A stretch of DNA of 64,000 bases. It comes from Alkalihalobacillus sp. LMS39 (GTDB lineage: Bacteria; Bacillota; Bacilli; Bacillales; Bacillaceae_F). Below, one piece after another: positions 16,896 to 25,141 of this stretch. A program made the position numbers and the translations under genes. Each line of letters starts with the position of its first letter. Position 1 is the stretch's first letter. Below the pieces are notes generated by a model, which saw nothing but the letters and a program-made list of their open reading frames with translations, was not told the DNA's origin and made no database searches. The stretch spans positions 2,666,001 to 2,730,000 of the forward strand of contig NZ_CP093300.1 of the NCBI RefSeq assembly GCF_022812285.1, given 5' to 3'.

Positions 16896-17966
16896 ATGGA
16901 ATTAACGAAGGATGATTCAAAGATCCTTAAAGGTATTGCTATTATATTAATGGTCCTATTACATTTGTTTTGTCGGAAGGAAATTGAAGGGTTCTATACT
17001 ACATATTTTTATATTAATGATAATCCAGTTGTTTATTATATTGGTTTATTTGGAGATGCGTGTAGACCCATTTATTTATTTGTAACCGGGTATGCCTTCT
17101 ATTTAACATTTATTGATAGAGACATTAAACAGACGATTAACAAAAATATGATTCGAATTTTCAAACTATTTATGAACTTTTGGATTATGTTGCTCCTTTT
17201 TTTACTCCTGTCTCTTTTATTAGGAAGGATTGGCGTTTTCGGCAGTATACAGGAATTTCTTTTAAATTTCACTTTACTTGATTATTCTTATAATGGTGCT
17301 TGGTGGTTTCTACAAATTTATATCATCATTGTACTTCTTTCCCCGTTACTCATTAAAATTGCAAAAAATACACCGATTGCTCTACTATTACCTATAAGCG
17401 GAATCATTTATGTCGCTTGTTACTTACAATTTTATAAATCCGTACTAGATTTTGGTCCATTATCAATAATCGAATCACAACTCTGCCTAATAGGAACATC
17501 TCAGTTTTCTTTTTTCATAGGAGCTCTATTTTCGAAATACAAATGGTTAACAAAGATTTATAATACCGTACATCACATCAAATTCAAAAATGCACTATGT
17601 ATGCTGGGTGTTCTTTCACTAATTATCTTTCATGGTTTTTTTGAAAGTGCCATTATTGCTCCTGTTAACGGAATTTTCTTTATCGTCTTATTTTCTTTAA
17701 TGACGAAAAAAGGATGGGTAACAGCATTATTACAGTACATAAGTAGTCATTCCACTAACATTTGGTTAACACATATGTTTTTCTACACAATGATGTTCCC
17801 AGGATTGGCCTTTCTACCAAATAGTCCTCTTCTTGTATTCATATGGACAATGGCATTATGCATCATTGCTTCCTATATTATCAAATTATTTTTTAATCCA
17901 TTATCTAGAGGAATTGATAAACGATTAAAGTCAAAAAATGGAGATCCATTGTTAAAAATCAGTTAA
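16896..17966 (+). CDS. membrane-bound acyltransferase (acyltransferase 3 family)
   Basis: A 356-aa protein with about ten TM segments. It starts MELTKDDSKILKGIAIILMV followed by LLHLF, the N-terminal helix of the acyltransferase 3 (OafA/WecH) family with its conserved His in TM1, and has FVTGYAFYLTF for the second conserved region. Members O- or N-acylate cell-surface sugars and lipids. Positioned after a beta-helix protein it may modify a surface polysaccharide, but the specific acceptor cannot be inferred. RBS AAGGAGGAG, ideal spacing. Confidence 0.83.
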   Translation: MELTKDDSKILKGIAIILMVLLHLFCRKEIEGFYTTYFYINDNPVVYYIGLFGDACRPIYLFVTGYAFYLTFIDRDIKQTINKNMIRIFKLFMNFWIMLLLFLLLSLLLGRIGVFGSIQEFLLNFTLLDYSYNGAWWFLQIYIIIVLLSPLLIKIAKNTPIALLLPISGIIYVACYLQFYKSVLDFGPLSIIESQLCLIGTSQFSFFIGALFSKYKWLTKIYNTVHHIKFKNALCMLGVLSLIIFHGFFESAIIAPVNGIFFIVLFSLMTKKGWVTALLQYISSHSTNIWLTHMFFYTMMFPGLAFLPNSPLLVFIWTMALCIIASYIIKLFFNPLSRGIDKRLKSKNGDPLLKIS

Positions 17967-18027
17967 TCTTCTACACTACTGGTGTAAGTCAGAAATTAAT
18001 CAAAGCAAAACAATATTACTTCTTTTC

Positions 18028-18061
18028 GGGAGTATTGCTAGCATGAATACTCCCTCTTTTT
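18028..18061 (+). terminator. intrinsic terminator after the acyltransferase gene
   Basis: The stem GGGAGTATT/AATACTCCC with a 9-nt loop, followed by TCTTTTT. Confidence 0.8.
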
Positions 18062-18125
18062 GATTCATCAATAATACATAAACGAATGTTGTCCTCGCTT
18101 TCCGACTCATTATGTACAATTAATC

Positions 18126-18160
18126 AAACAAGCTACCCTTTTCATTCGAAAGAGTAGCTT
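18126..18160 (-). terminator. hairpin downstream of the 84-aa gene
   Basis: On the minus strand: CAAGCTAC, an inner CTTT/AAAG stem, GTAGCTTG, then TTTGATT. A plausible terminator 20 bp after the stop at 18179. Confidence 0.55.
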
Positions 18161-18178
18161 GGACAAGGTAAAAGAATA

Positions 18179-18433
18179 TTATGATGTCACAATTCCCCGG
18201 CTATGTTGCATCGATACGGAAATTTCAAAATAACTATGGTCATCTTCAACAATTTTGTCAATAATAATCAAAACATCCTCAAAGGAAACAGAATGGTTTG
18301 TTGTATCAAACTTTTTCATATGTTCAATCATCTTTGAAATTTCTTCGTTAATTTTATCTTTTAATTCTTCATCGGTTACTCGTTTTCCCCGTTCACATTC
18401 GTGGAAATCTTCTGGATAATGTGGTATGTTCAT
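18179..18433 (-). CDS. small hypothetical protein
   Basis: An 84-aa acidic, mostly helical cytosolic protein without Cys. The region TDEELKDKINEEISKMIEHMKK looks like a coiled helix. Not recognised. The ATG follows AAGGGGG at a good distance and the gene has its own hairpin, which supports it being real. It diverges from the DUF4269 gene. Confidence 0.55.
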   Translation of the reverse strand: MNIPHYPEDFHECERGKRVTDEELKDKINEEISKMIEHMKKFDTTNHSVSFEDVLIIIDKIVEDDHSYFEISVSMQHSRGIVTS

Positions 18434-18550
18434 AGAATTGCCCCCTTATGTATATGTAATGATGTATTACCGTTATTTCACCATACTCTTGCCGTTTTCG
18501 CAAGTAGGTGTCGTCAGAAAATTTTTACAGATGAAAGGAGTTTACTACTC

Positions 18551-19075
18551 ATGTCGATTGAACGATTACAATTAGGAACTGACATTCAACAACAAGCGTA
18601 TTCCGCTATTCAAAAGTTAAATGTGATGAACGACTTCAAAGAATACGACCCGACGTTATGTGGTACATTTCCGATTGATATTTATACGGCTAGTTCTGAT
18701 TTAGACATCATCATGGAAGTTCACGACCATCATCTTTTTTATCACAAGCTAACTTCCCTCTACAAACATATGGAGTCGTTTTCGATTAAACAAAAAGAAA
18801 TCAATGGATCTTACGTTACAAAAGCCAACTTCCAATTTCAAAATTTTGCTTTCGAACTATTCGGACAAGCCATCCCCGTAAAAAAACAGCGGGCCTATGA
18901 ACATATGCTTGTTGAACAATATGTTCTCACAACAGACCCAGCTGTAAAAGAGCAAATTCTATCCTTAAAAGCAAAAGGAATTAAAACAGAACCTGCCTTC
19001 GCAAAAATTTTAGGGTTAAACGGTGATCCGTACATCAGTTTGCTTGAGTATGGACAACAGAAAGGCATTATTTAA
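18551..19075 (+). CDS. DUF4269 family protein (nucleotidyltransferase-like)
   Basis: A 174-aa protein. LKEY/DPTLCGTFPIDIYTASSDLDIIMEV is the hallmark: a GT-P strand followed by SSDLDI, resembling the metal-binding Asp pair of the nucleotidyltransferase fold, which is why DUF4269 is thought to be NTase-like. No substrate is known. I chose the ATG at 18551 after GAAAGGAG; upstream in-frame codons to 18401 are spurious. It converges on the PucR gene with only 9 bp between stops. Confidence 0.75.
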   Translation: MSIERLQLGTDIQQQAYSAIQKLNVMNDFKEYDPTLCGTFPIDIYTASSDLDIIMEVHDHHLFYHKLTSLYKHMESFSIKQKEINGSYVTKANFQFQNFAFELFGQAIPVKKQRAYEHMLVEQYVLTTDPAVKEQILSLKAKGIKTEPAFAKILGLNGDPYISLLEYGQQKGII

Positions 19076-19084
19076 ATAGAAAAG

Positions 19085-20773
19085 CTACTTTTCTTCTCTT
19101 ACCTTTTGTAAGCCCCAAATTTTCAAGCTCATATTTAATAAAAATAAATCATTCGGATCGACTAACGATAACCCTGTTAGTGACTCTATTTTACGCAACC
19201 GATATAACAGAGATTGCCTGTGCAACGAAAGGGCACGAGCCGTTTTACTAACATTACATTGATGTTCATTAAATACAGTTATTGTATCAATTAAACTCAC
19301 ATCGCGATGGAATTCATACTCTACAAGAGGGGTGACCGTTTCTTTTGCAATCATACATATTTCGGCATTACTAGCTAACGACAAAAGCGCCCGCTCCATT
19401 TTCGTATCAGCATAGTGGACCCTAAAGCCCACTCCTTTTTGTGTTCGCCCAATTTTCAAGGCTAAATTGGCATTTTCATAACTTTGTTTAAACATTCCTT
19501 CATTCTGATGAAAATCACTAATCCCATATGATAAAATGACTTCGGGTAAAAGATGTGTCATTCGGCGCTCAAGTAAATCTAAGAAATGGTGAACAGACTC
19601 ATCATGATGGTCTTGCACTTCTAAAAAGATGATAAAATGTTCGGCTTGGTATGTTACCATCGTTTTTTTATGAAGAGATTCTCCCGCGTAAATCATCTCT
19701 TCTTTAATATAATGAATCATACTGTTTACCCATTGTTGATACGATTCATAGTCTTTTTTCTGAAAGATTTTCTGAAAATTTTCCGGATAGCCAACAATAC
19801 AAACATAATCAGGACTAAGGTCATACCCTAATAAAGACGCCCGTTCTTTCATTTGGTCAAGCGATTGCAACGGTGCTTTCGTTAAACTCCAAACAAAATC
19901 ATCTCTTAATCGCATTTTTGTTTCTTCAATCGCATTTTCTTTTATAAAAGCTAATGCACTTGCTGTCACACCGTGCTCTAAAATATTGACTACCGATGTC
20001 GTTAGTATTGGACTTTGATTAACCGCTACAACAAATAAATAGCCTTGAACACGATTATATTCTTGAATAATGGGCAGCTGAATCATCGTCTCCTTCCCAT
20101 TCATGATTTTCTTAATTTTCGTATGCAATGGATGATGCGCTGTAGAATCTGATAAAGAAGATTCATCAGGTACGACTTCCCTATCCACCTTTTCTTGCCA
20201 TTTCTCTAAAAATAAACGACTCGTATCACTTCGGCCTCTACAATGGCCTTTTTTATCTGTAATCACAACAGAATAGCCGATTTGTTTGGCGATGTATTTC
20301 GCTACTTTCGTTAAAGATTCCCCATGTAAAATCATCGTTAATAATTGTTGTTGAACTTCCTCTGATTTCCGTGACTGTGTTTGCTGGCGCTTTGTTAATT
20401 CCTTCATCACATCATGGGTAATATCAGCAAATCGAACTTCCCATGGCACTTCAATAATCGGAAAATCATGTTCCTCTGCTAAACATATAATTTCAGGAGG
20501 AAGATCAAAAATATAACGGCCTGTCGCAATCGCCAATGCCGAAGCTTCAGATTCAATGACATCACGGACAAATTGTTCAAATAACATCATATCATTCGAA
20601 CAACCAATTCCTGTTGTTAATACTAATTCATGCTTGCGCACAAAATTTTCAACAGGTGTTTCTGTAATCGAAACCCATTCAACTGGGCGAGAAGGAAGAA
20701 CCGAATTTGCCGTCCTCACTTTGGCATCCAGTAACGTATCAAAATCCATGATATCTTTCACTGTCAATTGCAT
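19085..20773 (-). CDS. PucR family transcriptional regulator
   Basis: A 562-aa regulator. Residues about 9-125 are the PucR N-terminal ligand domain (starting MQLTVKDIMDFDTLLDAKV; KHELVLTTGIG; IIEVPW). A central CdaR/GGDEF-like part spans about 300-440 (YENANLALKIGRTQKGVG). The C-terminal HTH has the signature HQCNVSKTARALSLHRQSLLYRLRKIE near residue 510-540. Such regulators sense purine-degradation or amino-acid intermediates and often sit near the catabolic genes they control; here the nearest catabolic operon is doeA onward, 6 kb away. Control of that operon is a guess. The start is the ATG at 20773 after GAGAGTGG; an extension to 20911 runs through the kapB terminator. Confidence 0.87.
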   Translation of the reverse strand: MQLTVKDIMDFDTLLDAKVRTANSVLPSRPVEWVSITETPVENFVRKHELVLTTGIGCSNDMMLFEQFVRDVIESEASALAIATGRYIFDLPPEIICLAEEHDFPIIEVPWEVRFADITHDVMKELTKRQQTQSRKSEEVQQQLLTMILHGESLTKVAKYIAKQIGYSVVITDKKGHCRGRSDTSRLFLEKWQEKVDREVVPDESSLSDSTAHHPLHTKIKKIMNGKETMIQLPIIQEYNRVQGYLFVVAVNQSPILTTSVVNILEHGVTASALAFIKENAIEETKMRLRDDFVWSLTKAPLQSLDQMKERASLLGYDLSPDYVCIVGYPENFQKIFQKKDYESYQQWVNSMIHYIKEEMIYAGESLHKKTMVTYQAEHFIIFLEVQDHHDESVHHFLDLLERRMTHLLPEVILSYGISDFHQNEGMFKQSYENANLALKIGRTQKGVGFRVHYADTKMERALLSLASNAEICMIAKETVTPLVEYEFHRDVSLIDTITVFNEHQCNVSKTARALSLHRQSLLYRLRKIESLTGLSLVDPNDLFLLNMSLKIWGLQKVREEK

Positions 20774-20815
20774 TCGGACCACTCTCTTTCCATAAAAATT
20801 CTCTTTATGATAGAA

Positions 20816-20847
20816 AAAGAAGGCCCACATAAGGTGCCTTCTTTTTT
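20816..20847 (-). terminator. intrinsic terminator after kapB
   Basis: AGAAGGC.../...GCCTTCT stem with T-run on both strands, placed just past the kapB stop and before the pucR-type gene. Confidence 0.75.
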
Positions 20848-20853
20848 TGTGAC

Positions 20854-21249
20854 CTATAATGAATAATCCTGTCGTAAGTCTTGAAGTTGTTCGATCGATT
20901 TTTCGGCCCAACTCGTCTTTTTTTCCTGAAGCTGTTCAATCGCTCGTGTTAACGCAAGGTCTAACGATTGTTTATACTCCATAATTTCATCTGTATACTC
21001 TTTCACTGTTGAAAGAGGAACATACACTTTTTCATATTGAGCCAACGCTTTCCGTTGATGAAAAAAAGCAACATCCGCTTGTTTTGGTTGGTGTAAGTCT
21101 CCTTGATCAGGATGCTTAAGAACTGAAACGACCTTGACTAATACTTTATCAGGGTGAACATCTAGAACTTCTCCCACATACAAACCGGTTTTATAGCTAG
21201 CTCTCACATACCGACCAATCATTTGTTGTAACTGTTGTTCCGTTAACAC
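20854..21249 (-). CDS. kapB: kinase-associated lipoprotein B, KapB
   Basis: A 131-aa protein with the KapB pattern GRYVRASYKTGLYVGEVL, VLVKVVSVLKHP, QGDLHQPKQADVAFFHQRKAL and a helical C-terminus. In B. subtilis KapB is needed for KinB to feed phosphate into the sporulation phosphorelay. Despite the name I see no signal peptide or lipobox here. GTG start at 21249 behind AAGGAGAG. No kinB gene is adjacent; instead two small membrane proteins precede it. Confidence 0.85.
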   Translation of the reverse strand: MLTEQQLQQMIGRYVRASYKTGLYVGEVLDVHPDKVLVKVVSVLKHPDQGDLHQPKQADVAFFHQRKALAQYEKVYVPLSTVKEYTDEIMEYKQSLDLALTRAIEQLQEKKTSWAEKSIEQLQDLRQDYSL

Positions 21250-21288
21250 CGAATCTCTCCTTACATCCTATGATAAAGACTGCCTGTA

Positions 21289-21468
21289 CTAGAATAACGC
21301 AAAAAATAAAACGATAAAAATAATAATACAAATAAAGCCAATGGAAAAAAAGACAATTCCTTTTTTTATTTGTTGCTTCATCAAGCAGTAAATCCCTGCC
21401 ATTCCTAACAACCCTGTGAAAAAAAATAAAGCGATTCCTGCGATTACCAATATCATATCATGATTCAT
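21289..21468 (-). CDS. small membrane protein, two TM segments (59 aa)
   Basis: An open frame of 59 codons, starting MNHDMILVIAGIALFFFTGL and ending in a second very hydrophobic helix (IVFFSIGFICIIIF). The ATG at 21468 follows GGTGAG and lies 10 bp after the stop of the 81-aa gene, giving an operon-like arrangement. Unassigned. Composition and position make it likely to be real. Confidence 0.6.
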   Translation of the reverse strand: MNHDMILVIAGIALFFFTGLLGMAGIYCLMKQQIKKGIVFFSIGFICIIIFIVLFFALF

Positions 21469-21478
21469 TCCGACTCAC

Positions 21479-21724
21479 CTACACAAATGGCACTAATTTT
21501 AAAAACAGTGACCATAAAAATTCTGATACAGGAACAAAATACGTCTCTGCAAATACACCTAACGTATCAGAATGGGTAATCGTATCAATCACAACAAAGG
21601 TAAATGTCACAAAAATCGCTAATATCGCAGTTGCTAAAATGAGTACAAGTAACGCAACATAAGCAAGGATCACACGGATGCTATATTTCATCACTGGATT
21701 TTGTAAGATGCTACTGTTCATCAT
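21479..21724 (-). CDS. small membrane protein (81 aa)
   Basis: An 81-aa protein with one long or two close hydrophobic helices (residues about 15-45) and a second amphipathic hydrophobic end. Not recognised. Start codon pair ATGATG behind AGGAGGG. Upstream of the 59-aa membrane gene and kapB in the same direction; co-expression likely. Confidence 0.6.
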   Translation of the reverse strand: MMNSSILQNPVMKYSIRVILAYVALLVLILATAILAIFVTFTFVVIDTITHSDTLGVFAETYFVPVSEFLWSLFLKLVPFV

Positions 21725-21808
21725 ATTCCCTCCTGAACCATCAATACTTATATAGTACCAAACCTAAGGGAACGATGCGCATCTAGAATGCGAACATATT
21801 TTGAACTG

Positions 21809-22174
21809 TTACTCCTCTAATCCAACTTTTGTTAAAATTTTATCAATGGGTACTCCATCTTTAGAACTAACATCACTAAAGTCAAAGCGAGATAAATCGA
21901 TTTTATAGGTTGCTTTCTTTTCGCTTTTACTAGCAATATTCACTTCTTCAGGTAGCGCTTTTTTCTCGTCAACTTTAACAAATTCAACAACTTCAATTTC
22001 CGGTTGCAATGCTACTGTTTTTTCATCATTGATTTCATCTTCCGTAAAAACAGTTTCTTCCTCTGCCAGTTCTTGTTGTTGAGTCGTGTTAGAAAAAAAG
22101 CTAACCATGACAGCACCCCAAACAAATAATAATAGAACTGAGGCAGCTCCTACCATAACCCAACTTTTCCACAT
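21809..22174 (-). CDS. single-TM membrane-anchored hypothetical protein
   Basis: A 121-aa protein with an N-terminal TM (residues 6-28) and a strongly acidic, Lys/Glu-rich extracytoplasmic tail. It ends in a compact 'YKIDLSRFDFSDVSSKDG' segment. No family recognised. ATG after ATGGAGGAAAT. A TATAAT lies on the minus strand at 22208-22213, 35 bp upstream, as a candidate -10. Confidence 0.6.
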   Translation of the reverse strand: MWKSWVMVGAASVLLLFVWGAVMVSFFSNTTQQQELAEEETVFTEDEINDEKTVALQPEIEVVEFVKVDEKKALPEEVNIASKSEKKATYKIDLSRFDFSDVSSKDGVPIDKILTKVGLEE

Positions 22175-22291
22175 ATTTTATTTCCTCCATTTATATAGTG
22201 TAAAACTATTATAACATGTCTTTAGACTCATTTTATATTAAAAGTTTTATTTTCTTGTAATATTTTTTGACAATATGATGAAAAAAGACGA

Positions 22292-22325
22292 AAAAAAAGA
22301 AAAATGCCACTCAAAGATGAGCGAC
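22292..22325 (-). terminator. intrinsic terminator after ypjP
   Basis: On the minus strand GTCGCTCA, loop TCTT, TGAGTGGC (two G-U pairs), then ATTTTTCTTTTTTTT. Confidence 0.75.
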
Positions 22326-22332
22326 TTTTTTC

Positions 22333-22962
22333 TTATGCTTGCCATAAAGGCGGAGTATTTTTATCCCAATAAATTTTTCCTAACTCATAATGTTCTTCAA
22401 AATTATCTTTTGCTAAATGGTAGTGAAAATCAAACCAATATCCTTGTCGAGGTGGATTTTCCCTCCGTACATGAAAACGAACGAAATCACTTCCATCTCT
22501 TTCATCATACACATGCAAGATTTTTTCACCCATTCCTGCTGCTGGATCATTGCTTATCCGAAGAAAATCTATTTCAGTAGTATCTACATCCGCTGTCACT
22601 TCTTCTAGCACTTCTTTAAATCGAGGTAAAATAAAATCTTCATATTGTTCACCAATTTTATTGGTGATTTTCGGTCCAAACTTCACGATTCCTTGCTCAT
22701 ACGCTTGAAGTAATGTATGTTCGAGAAAAAACTCGGTTTTAAAGAAATCTTTATATGTTAACGCCCCATCAATGGCTGGGTCGCTATATCCATAACCTTG
22801 CTCAACTTTTAATATCGTCGGCTTGTCAGGCACTTCACTTACTGGTTTCGTGGCAGACCGCATGTCGAGTTGCTCAGCTTTTGTTACACCTGCTGGTAAT
22901 GCTAAACCTAATGTAACGACAGCAGTAGTCACTAAAGTGGCCCGTTTTAACCATAACATCAT
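22333..22962 (-). CDS. ypjP: YpjP family protein
   Basis: A 209-aa secreted protein with an N-terminal signal peptide (hydrophobic residues 5-25, cleavage near GVTKAEQ). The second half matches the YpjP pattern: KFGPKI, a central ILPRFKEVLEEV helix, LRISNDPAAGMGEKILHVY, RFHVRRENPP, GYWFDFHYH, HYELGKIYWDKNTPP. The role is unknown; B. subtilis ypjP sits near thymidylate synthase/dfrA, which are not here. RBS AAAGGGGGAA with ATG at 22962. Confidence 0.86.
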   Translation of the reverse strand: MMLWLKRATLVTTAVVTLGLALPAGVTKAEQLDMRSATKPVSEVPDKPTILKVEQGYGYSDPAIDGALTYKDFFKTEFFLEHTLLQAYEQGIVKFGPKITNKIGEQYEDFILPRFKEVLEEVTADVDTTEIDFLRISNDPAAGMGEKILHVYDERDGSDFVRFHVRRENPPRQGYWFDFHYHLAKDNFEEHYELGKIYWDKNTPPLWQA

Positions 22963-23158
22963 TGATAATTCCCCCTTTCCTCCTATTGATTTCTTTTATT
23001 TTCTCATGAAATCTAATAGATTACCATTACAATCTCATAACAAAACATGAAAAACTATGATTTTTTTATGAAAAAGTTAGTTTACTAGTTTCATGCAATA
23101 ATTTGTTTACGAAGAAAAGAAGGGAATGGTTTCATGATTTCAAAAAAATTTCATTTCA

Positions 23159-23482
23159 TTAAAAATTAATATTTTCAACTACTTCATTGTCACGTTTTTG
23201 ACTTTTATACGCGTCTACTAAAAGTAAAGTTGCTGTAATCACATGCATCGTCCACCCTAAAAGAGGAATCCAGCCAAGGCATGATGTAACAATTCCTAAA
23301 ATACTGCCGTGAATATTTCGTTTATCCGAGGCTGAACTAACTAAAGTGACAATATGCATAACGAGCATAAAGGCAAGTGGCAGCCAATATAGCCCAAGAA
23401 TAATCGCAGCTCCAAAAACAGGAATCGCTAAAAATGCTTCTAATCCACCGGAAATCCATTTTAACACTGTTGATGATTTCAT
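23159..23482 (-). CDS. small polytopic membrane protein (107 aa)
   Basis: Three hydrophobic segments: residues about 10-35, 38-58 and 70-95, with conserved-looking SASDKRNIHGS loop and SCLGWIPLLGWTMH. Not recognised. I take the ATG at 23482, seven bases after GAGGAG. The HGS loop between TM2 and TM3 is reminiscent of the loop in the tandem 93-aa family (KIHGSTK), though the rest differs; probably coincidence. Confidence 0.6.
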   Translation of the reverse strand: MKSSTVLKWISGGLEAFLAIPVFGAAIILGLYWLPLAFMLVMHIVTLVSSASDKRNIHGSILGIVTSCLGWIPLLGWTMHVITATLLLVDAYKSQKRDNEVVENINF

Positions 23483-23491
23483 TTCTTTCAC

Positions 23492-23717
23492 TCCTCTCCA
23501 TATACTAGTTTACTCGATAAAGGACATTCTTCGCTACCGATAAAAGATGAAGTTTTTGTTAATATATGGTTATTATACTATACTCTGTGATGCGATACGT
23601 ACTAATATTCATACGTTTTATTTTAAATCTGGTTTCATTCAATAATAAGTTGAATCACTTTTGTTAAACTAGCAGTTTCTGGTGCTTTCTGTTCACGAAT
23701 TTCATTTACTATTTTTT
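23492..23717. other. intergenic stretch with no clear gene
   Basis: AT-rich sequence. A 28-codon frame starting GTGAAAAAAATAGTAAATG overlaps the stop of the 23718 gene but has no ribosome binding site. I see nothing else. Confidence 0.4.
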
Positions 23718-23958
23718 TCACAATCTCAAAACAAAGTTAACAGTTAAACCAAATAACAAGAAGTAAATTGCTGATACAGCGACTATCCAATTGAGTTTTG
23801 TTCCTAGTTTTGGTTTTGAAAAGATTATAGTCATTATTAATAAGCTTACTGCCATTGTAATCGTGACGAATAATGCAATTATCATTCCCATTGTGAATAT
23901 GTATATAATACTTAGAACAGAAAGAAAGAAATAAATCAATTTTTTTGTTTTTTTTCAT
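23718..23958 (-). pseudogene. three-TM small membrane protein, start shifted by a poly-A tract
   Basis: The ATG at 23958 follows GGAAGAAAATC, but A8-C-A7 directly after it puts the message one base out of frame with the hydrophobic reading frame that continues from LIYFFLS to TVNFVLRL. Removing one A gives MKK-x-KKLIYFFLS, a natural basic N-terminus followed by TM1 (residues 8-27), TM2, a basic loop (SKPKLGTKLNW) and TM3. This is the same topology as the 93-aa family in the neighbouring array and the same kind of lesion. It could be a phase-variable gene in the OFF state, a pseudogene or a sequencing slip. A TTG inside the tract could still initiate. Confidence 0.55.
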
Positions 23959-23987
23959 GATTTTCTTCCTTTCAAAACAAATTCACT

Positions 23988-24031
23988 GTGCATAGAGGGA
24001 AGTAAATATTCCTTTATATACACAGTGAAAA
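23988..24031. terminator. long inverted repeat between small genes
   Basis: TTCACTGTG and CACAGTGAA are perfect 9-bp arms about 25 bases apart, with an inner GGAA/TTCC pair. On the minus strand it is followed by TTTGTTTTG. Terminator of the 24096 frame, or a leader structure of the next gene. Confidence 0.45.
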
Positions 24032-24095
24032 CCACAAAAAATAAAAGTTATATTAGTTAACATAATATATTTATTGTATATAAACAAATATTCAA

Positions 24096-24412
24096 TTATT
24101 CATTAGTGATATTTTCAGTGAAAGTTTCTTCTAGTTCTTCAATTGTTTTTTGGTAAGCCTCTTCTACTTTTTCTTTAAACATATCATGCACATCTTCTCT
24201 AAAACTATCATAGAGTTCTTGTTTTTCTTCTGTTAAGTCCCAAAAATAATCTTGTGCTTCTCGTGTAATATAACCATCTAAACGAAGTCTTAAAGATATG
24301 CCCTTCAAAGCACCAGTTCCTCCTCTTTTTGCCTTTATTTTCCATTGTCGCATTAACTCTTCTGCTTGGTTGAATGCGTATTTTATATCAAAGACCAGCT
24401 CTTTACTTTGAC
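24096..24412 (-). pseudogene. orphan C-terminal fragment of an unrecognised protein
   Basis: The 85-codon frame beginning at an ATG at 24353 (MRQWKIKAKRGGTGALKG) has no ribosome binding site there, and the same frame continues open upstream for about 20 more codons (KELVFDIKYAFNQAEELMRQ) until a TAA, without a good start. The protein sequence looks natural: basic GGTG segment, then LRLRLDGYITREAQDYFWDL, then an acidic helical tail. I read it as the 3' remnant of a longer gene. It lies at the far end of the tandem array, where remnants of displaced toxin or immunity cassettes are often found, but I cannot name it. Confidence 0.45.
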
Positions 24413-24479
24413 ATTATTGGCTTTTAGTTGCCCTTGACCATAGACACGTTGTGACTGCTAAACTAAATGAAACAATAAT

Positions 24480-24764
24480 TGATAGATAAGATAAGACACT
24501 TACAGGTCATCATATTAACACCAAATACTACTGTTTTATGTAGACAAAAAAATACTTTAGAATTAAGCTGTTATTTTTAAGAAGCCATGTTCATTAGGGA
24601 GTTGCTTTTTTCAGGTGGCAACATACCCACTTCTGTATATTTATATAAATCAAATTTCTTTTTTCTTCCAATTACAAACAGTTATCATTTGATTTCAACA
24701 ATTCAATTGGGACTATTCCAATTAGCCAGTTATTATTACGTCAAAACAGTCTTACCTTGTGCTT
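24480..24764 (-). repeat. spacer block of the array (terminal copy)
   Basis: The approximately 285-295 bp block found between long-spaced copies also caps the left end of the array, without a gene beyond it. It contains AATTGG-N7-CCAATT shortly after the gene's stop, ATTGTTGAAATCAA-type sequence, a TTGTCTACAT stretch and the GATAAG-rich end. No open frame on either strand is conserved between copies. It may hold promoter or RNA functions; unproven. Confidence 0.7.
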
Positions 24765-25046
24765 TTAAATTTTTGTAAGACTTATGACCAACATTAAAAC
24801 GATAAAAACGTATACTGCTGAAAAGAATACTTTTTTATTTATTGTTGTGGACCCATTGTATTTTTTACTCTCTGATAAAATGCACAAAAATAATAATAAA
24901 GCCAGAATACCTGCTAAAAATAAACCTAAGAGTTTATTAGCTTGAAAAAAATCATAATAAACATCCATAATGATAGCAAATGTGAGTCCATATACTCCCG
25001 TTATAACCCATAATAGGATATTTTTCTTATCTATTTTTTTTTTCAT
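24765..25046 (-). CDS. array copy 1: 93-aa three-TM membrane protein (intact)
   Basis: Family description: a basic N-terminus (MKKKIDKKN), TM1 (LLWVITGVYGLTFAII), a variable external loop (here MDVYYDFFQANKLL), TM2 (GLFLAGILALLLFLCIL), a conserved positive loop (SESKKYNGSTTINKK) that should be cytoplasmic, and TM3 (FFSAVYVFIVLMLVISL). By the positive-inside rule the variable loop faces outward. Ten A follow ATG, in frame through an ATA codon. Strong AAGGAGG. No Pfam-type family is known to me; candidates are immunity protein or small membrane effector. Confidence 0.8.
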   Translation of the reverse strand: MKKKIDKKNILLWVITGVYGLTFAIIMDVYYDFFQANKLLGLFLAGILALLLFLCILSESKKYNGSTTINKKVFFSAVYVFIVLMLVISLTKI

Positions 25047-25141
25047 CTCTTCCTCCTTAATTGAATTTAAGGAATCATGTTGAAGTCTCTAAAGCGAAGA
25101 ATCAGCCGGTTAAGACCTTTCTTATATCAGCTAAAATGCTC

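Noticed and set aside
23640-23720. 28-codon frame starting GTGAAAAAAATAG next to the small membrane gene
   Set aside because: No ribosome binding site, overlaps the preceding stop, and composition is uninformative.
24587-24778. Plus-strand open frame starting MFIRELLFSGG in the array spacer (also at 28332-28523)
   Set aside because: It appears only in two of about ten spacer copies, is broken in the rest and ends antisense to the array genes. Reading-frame conservation is absent.
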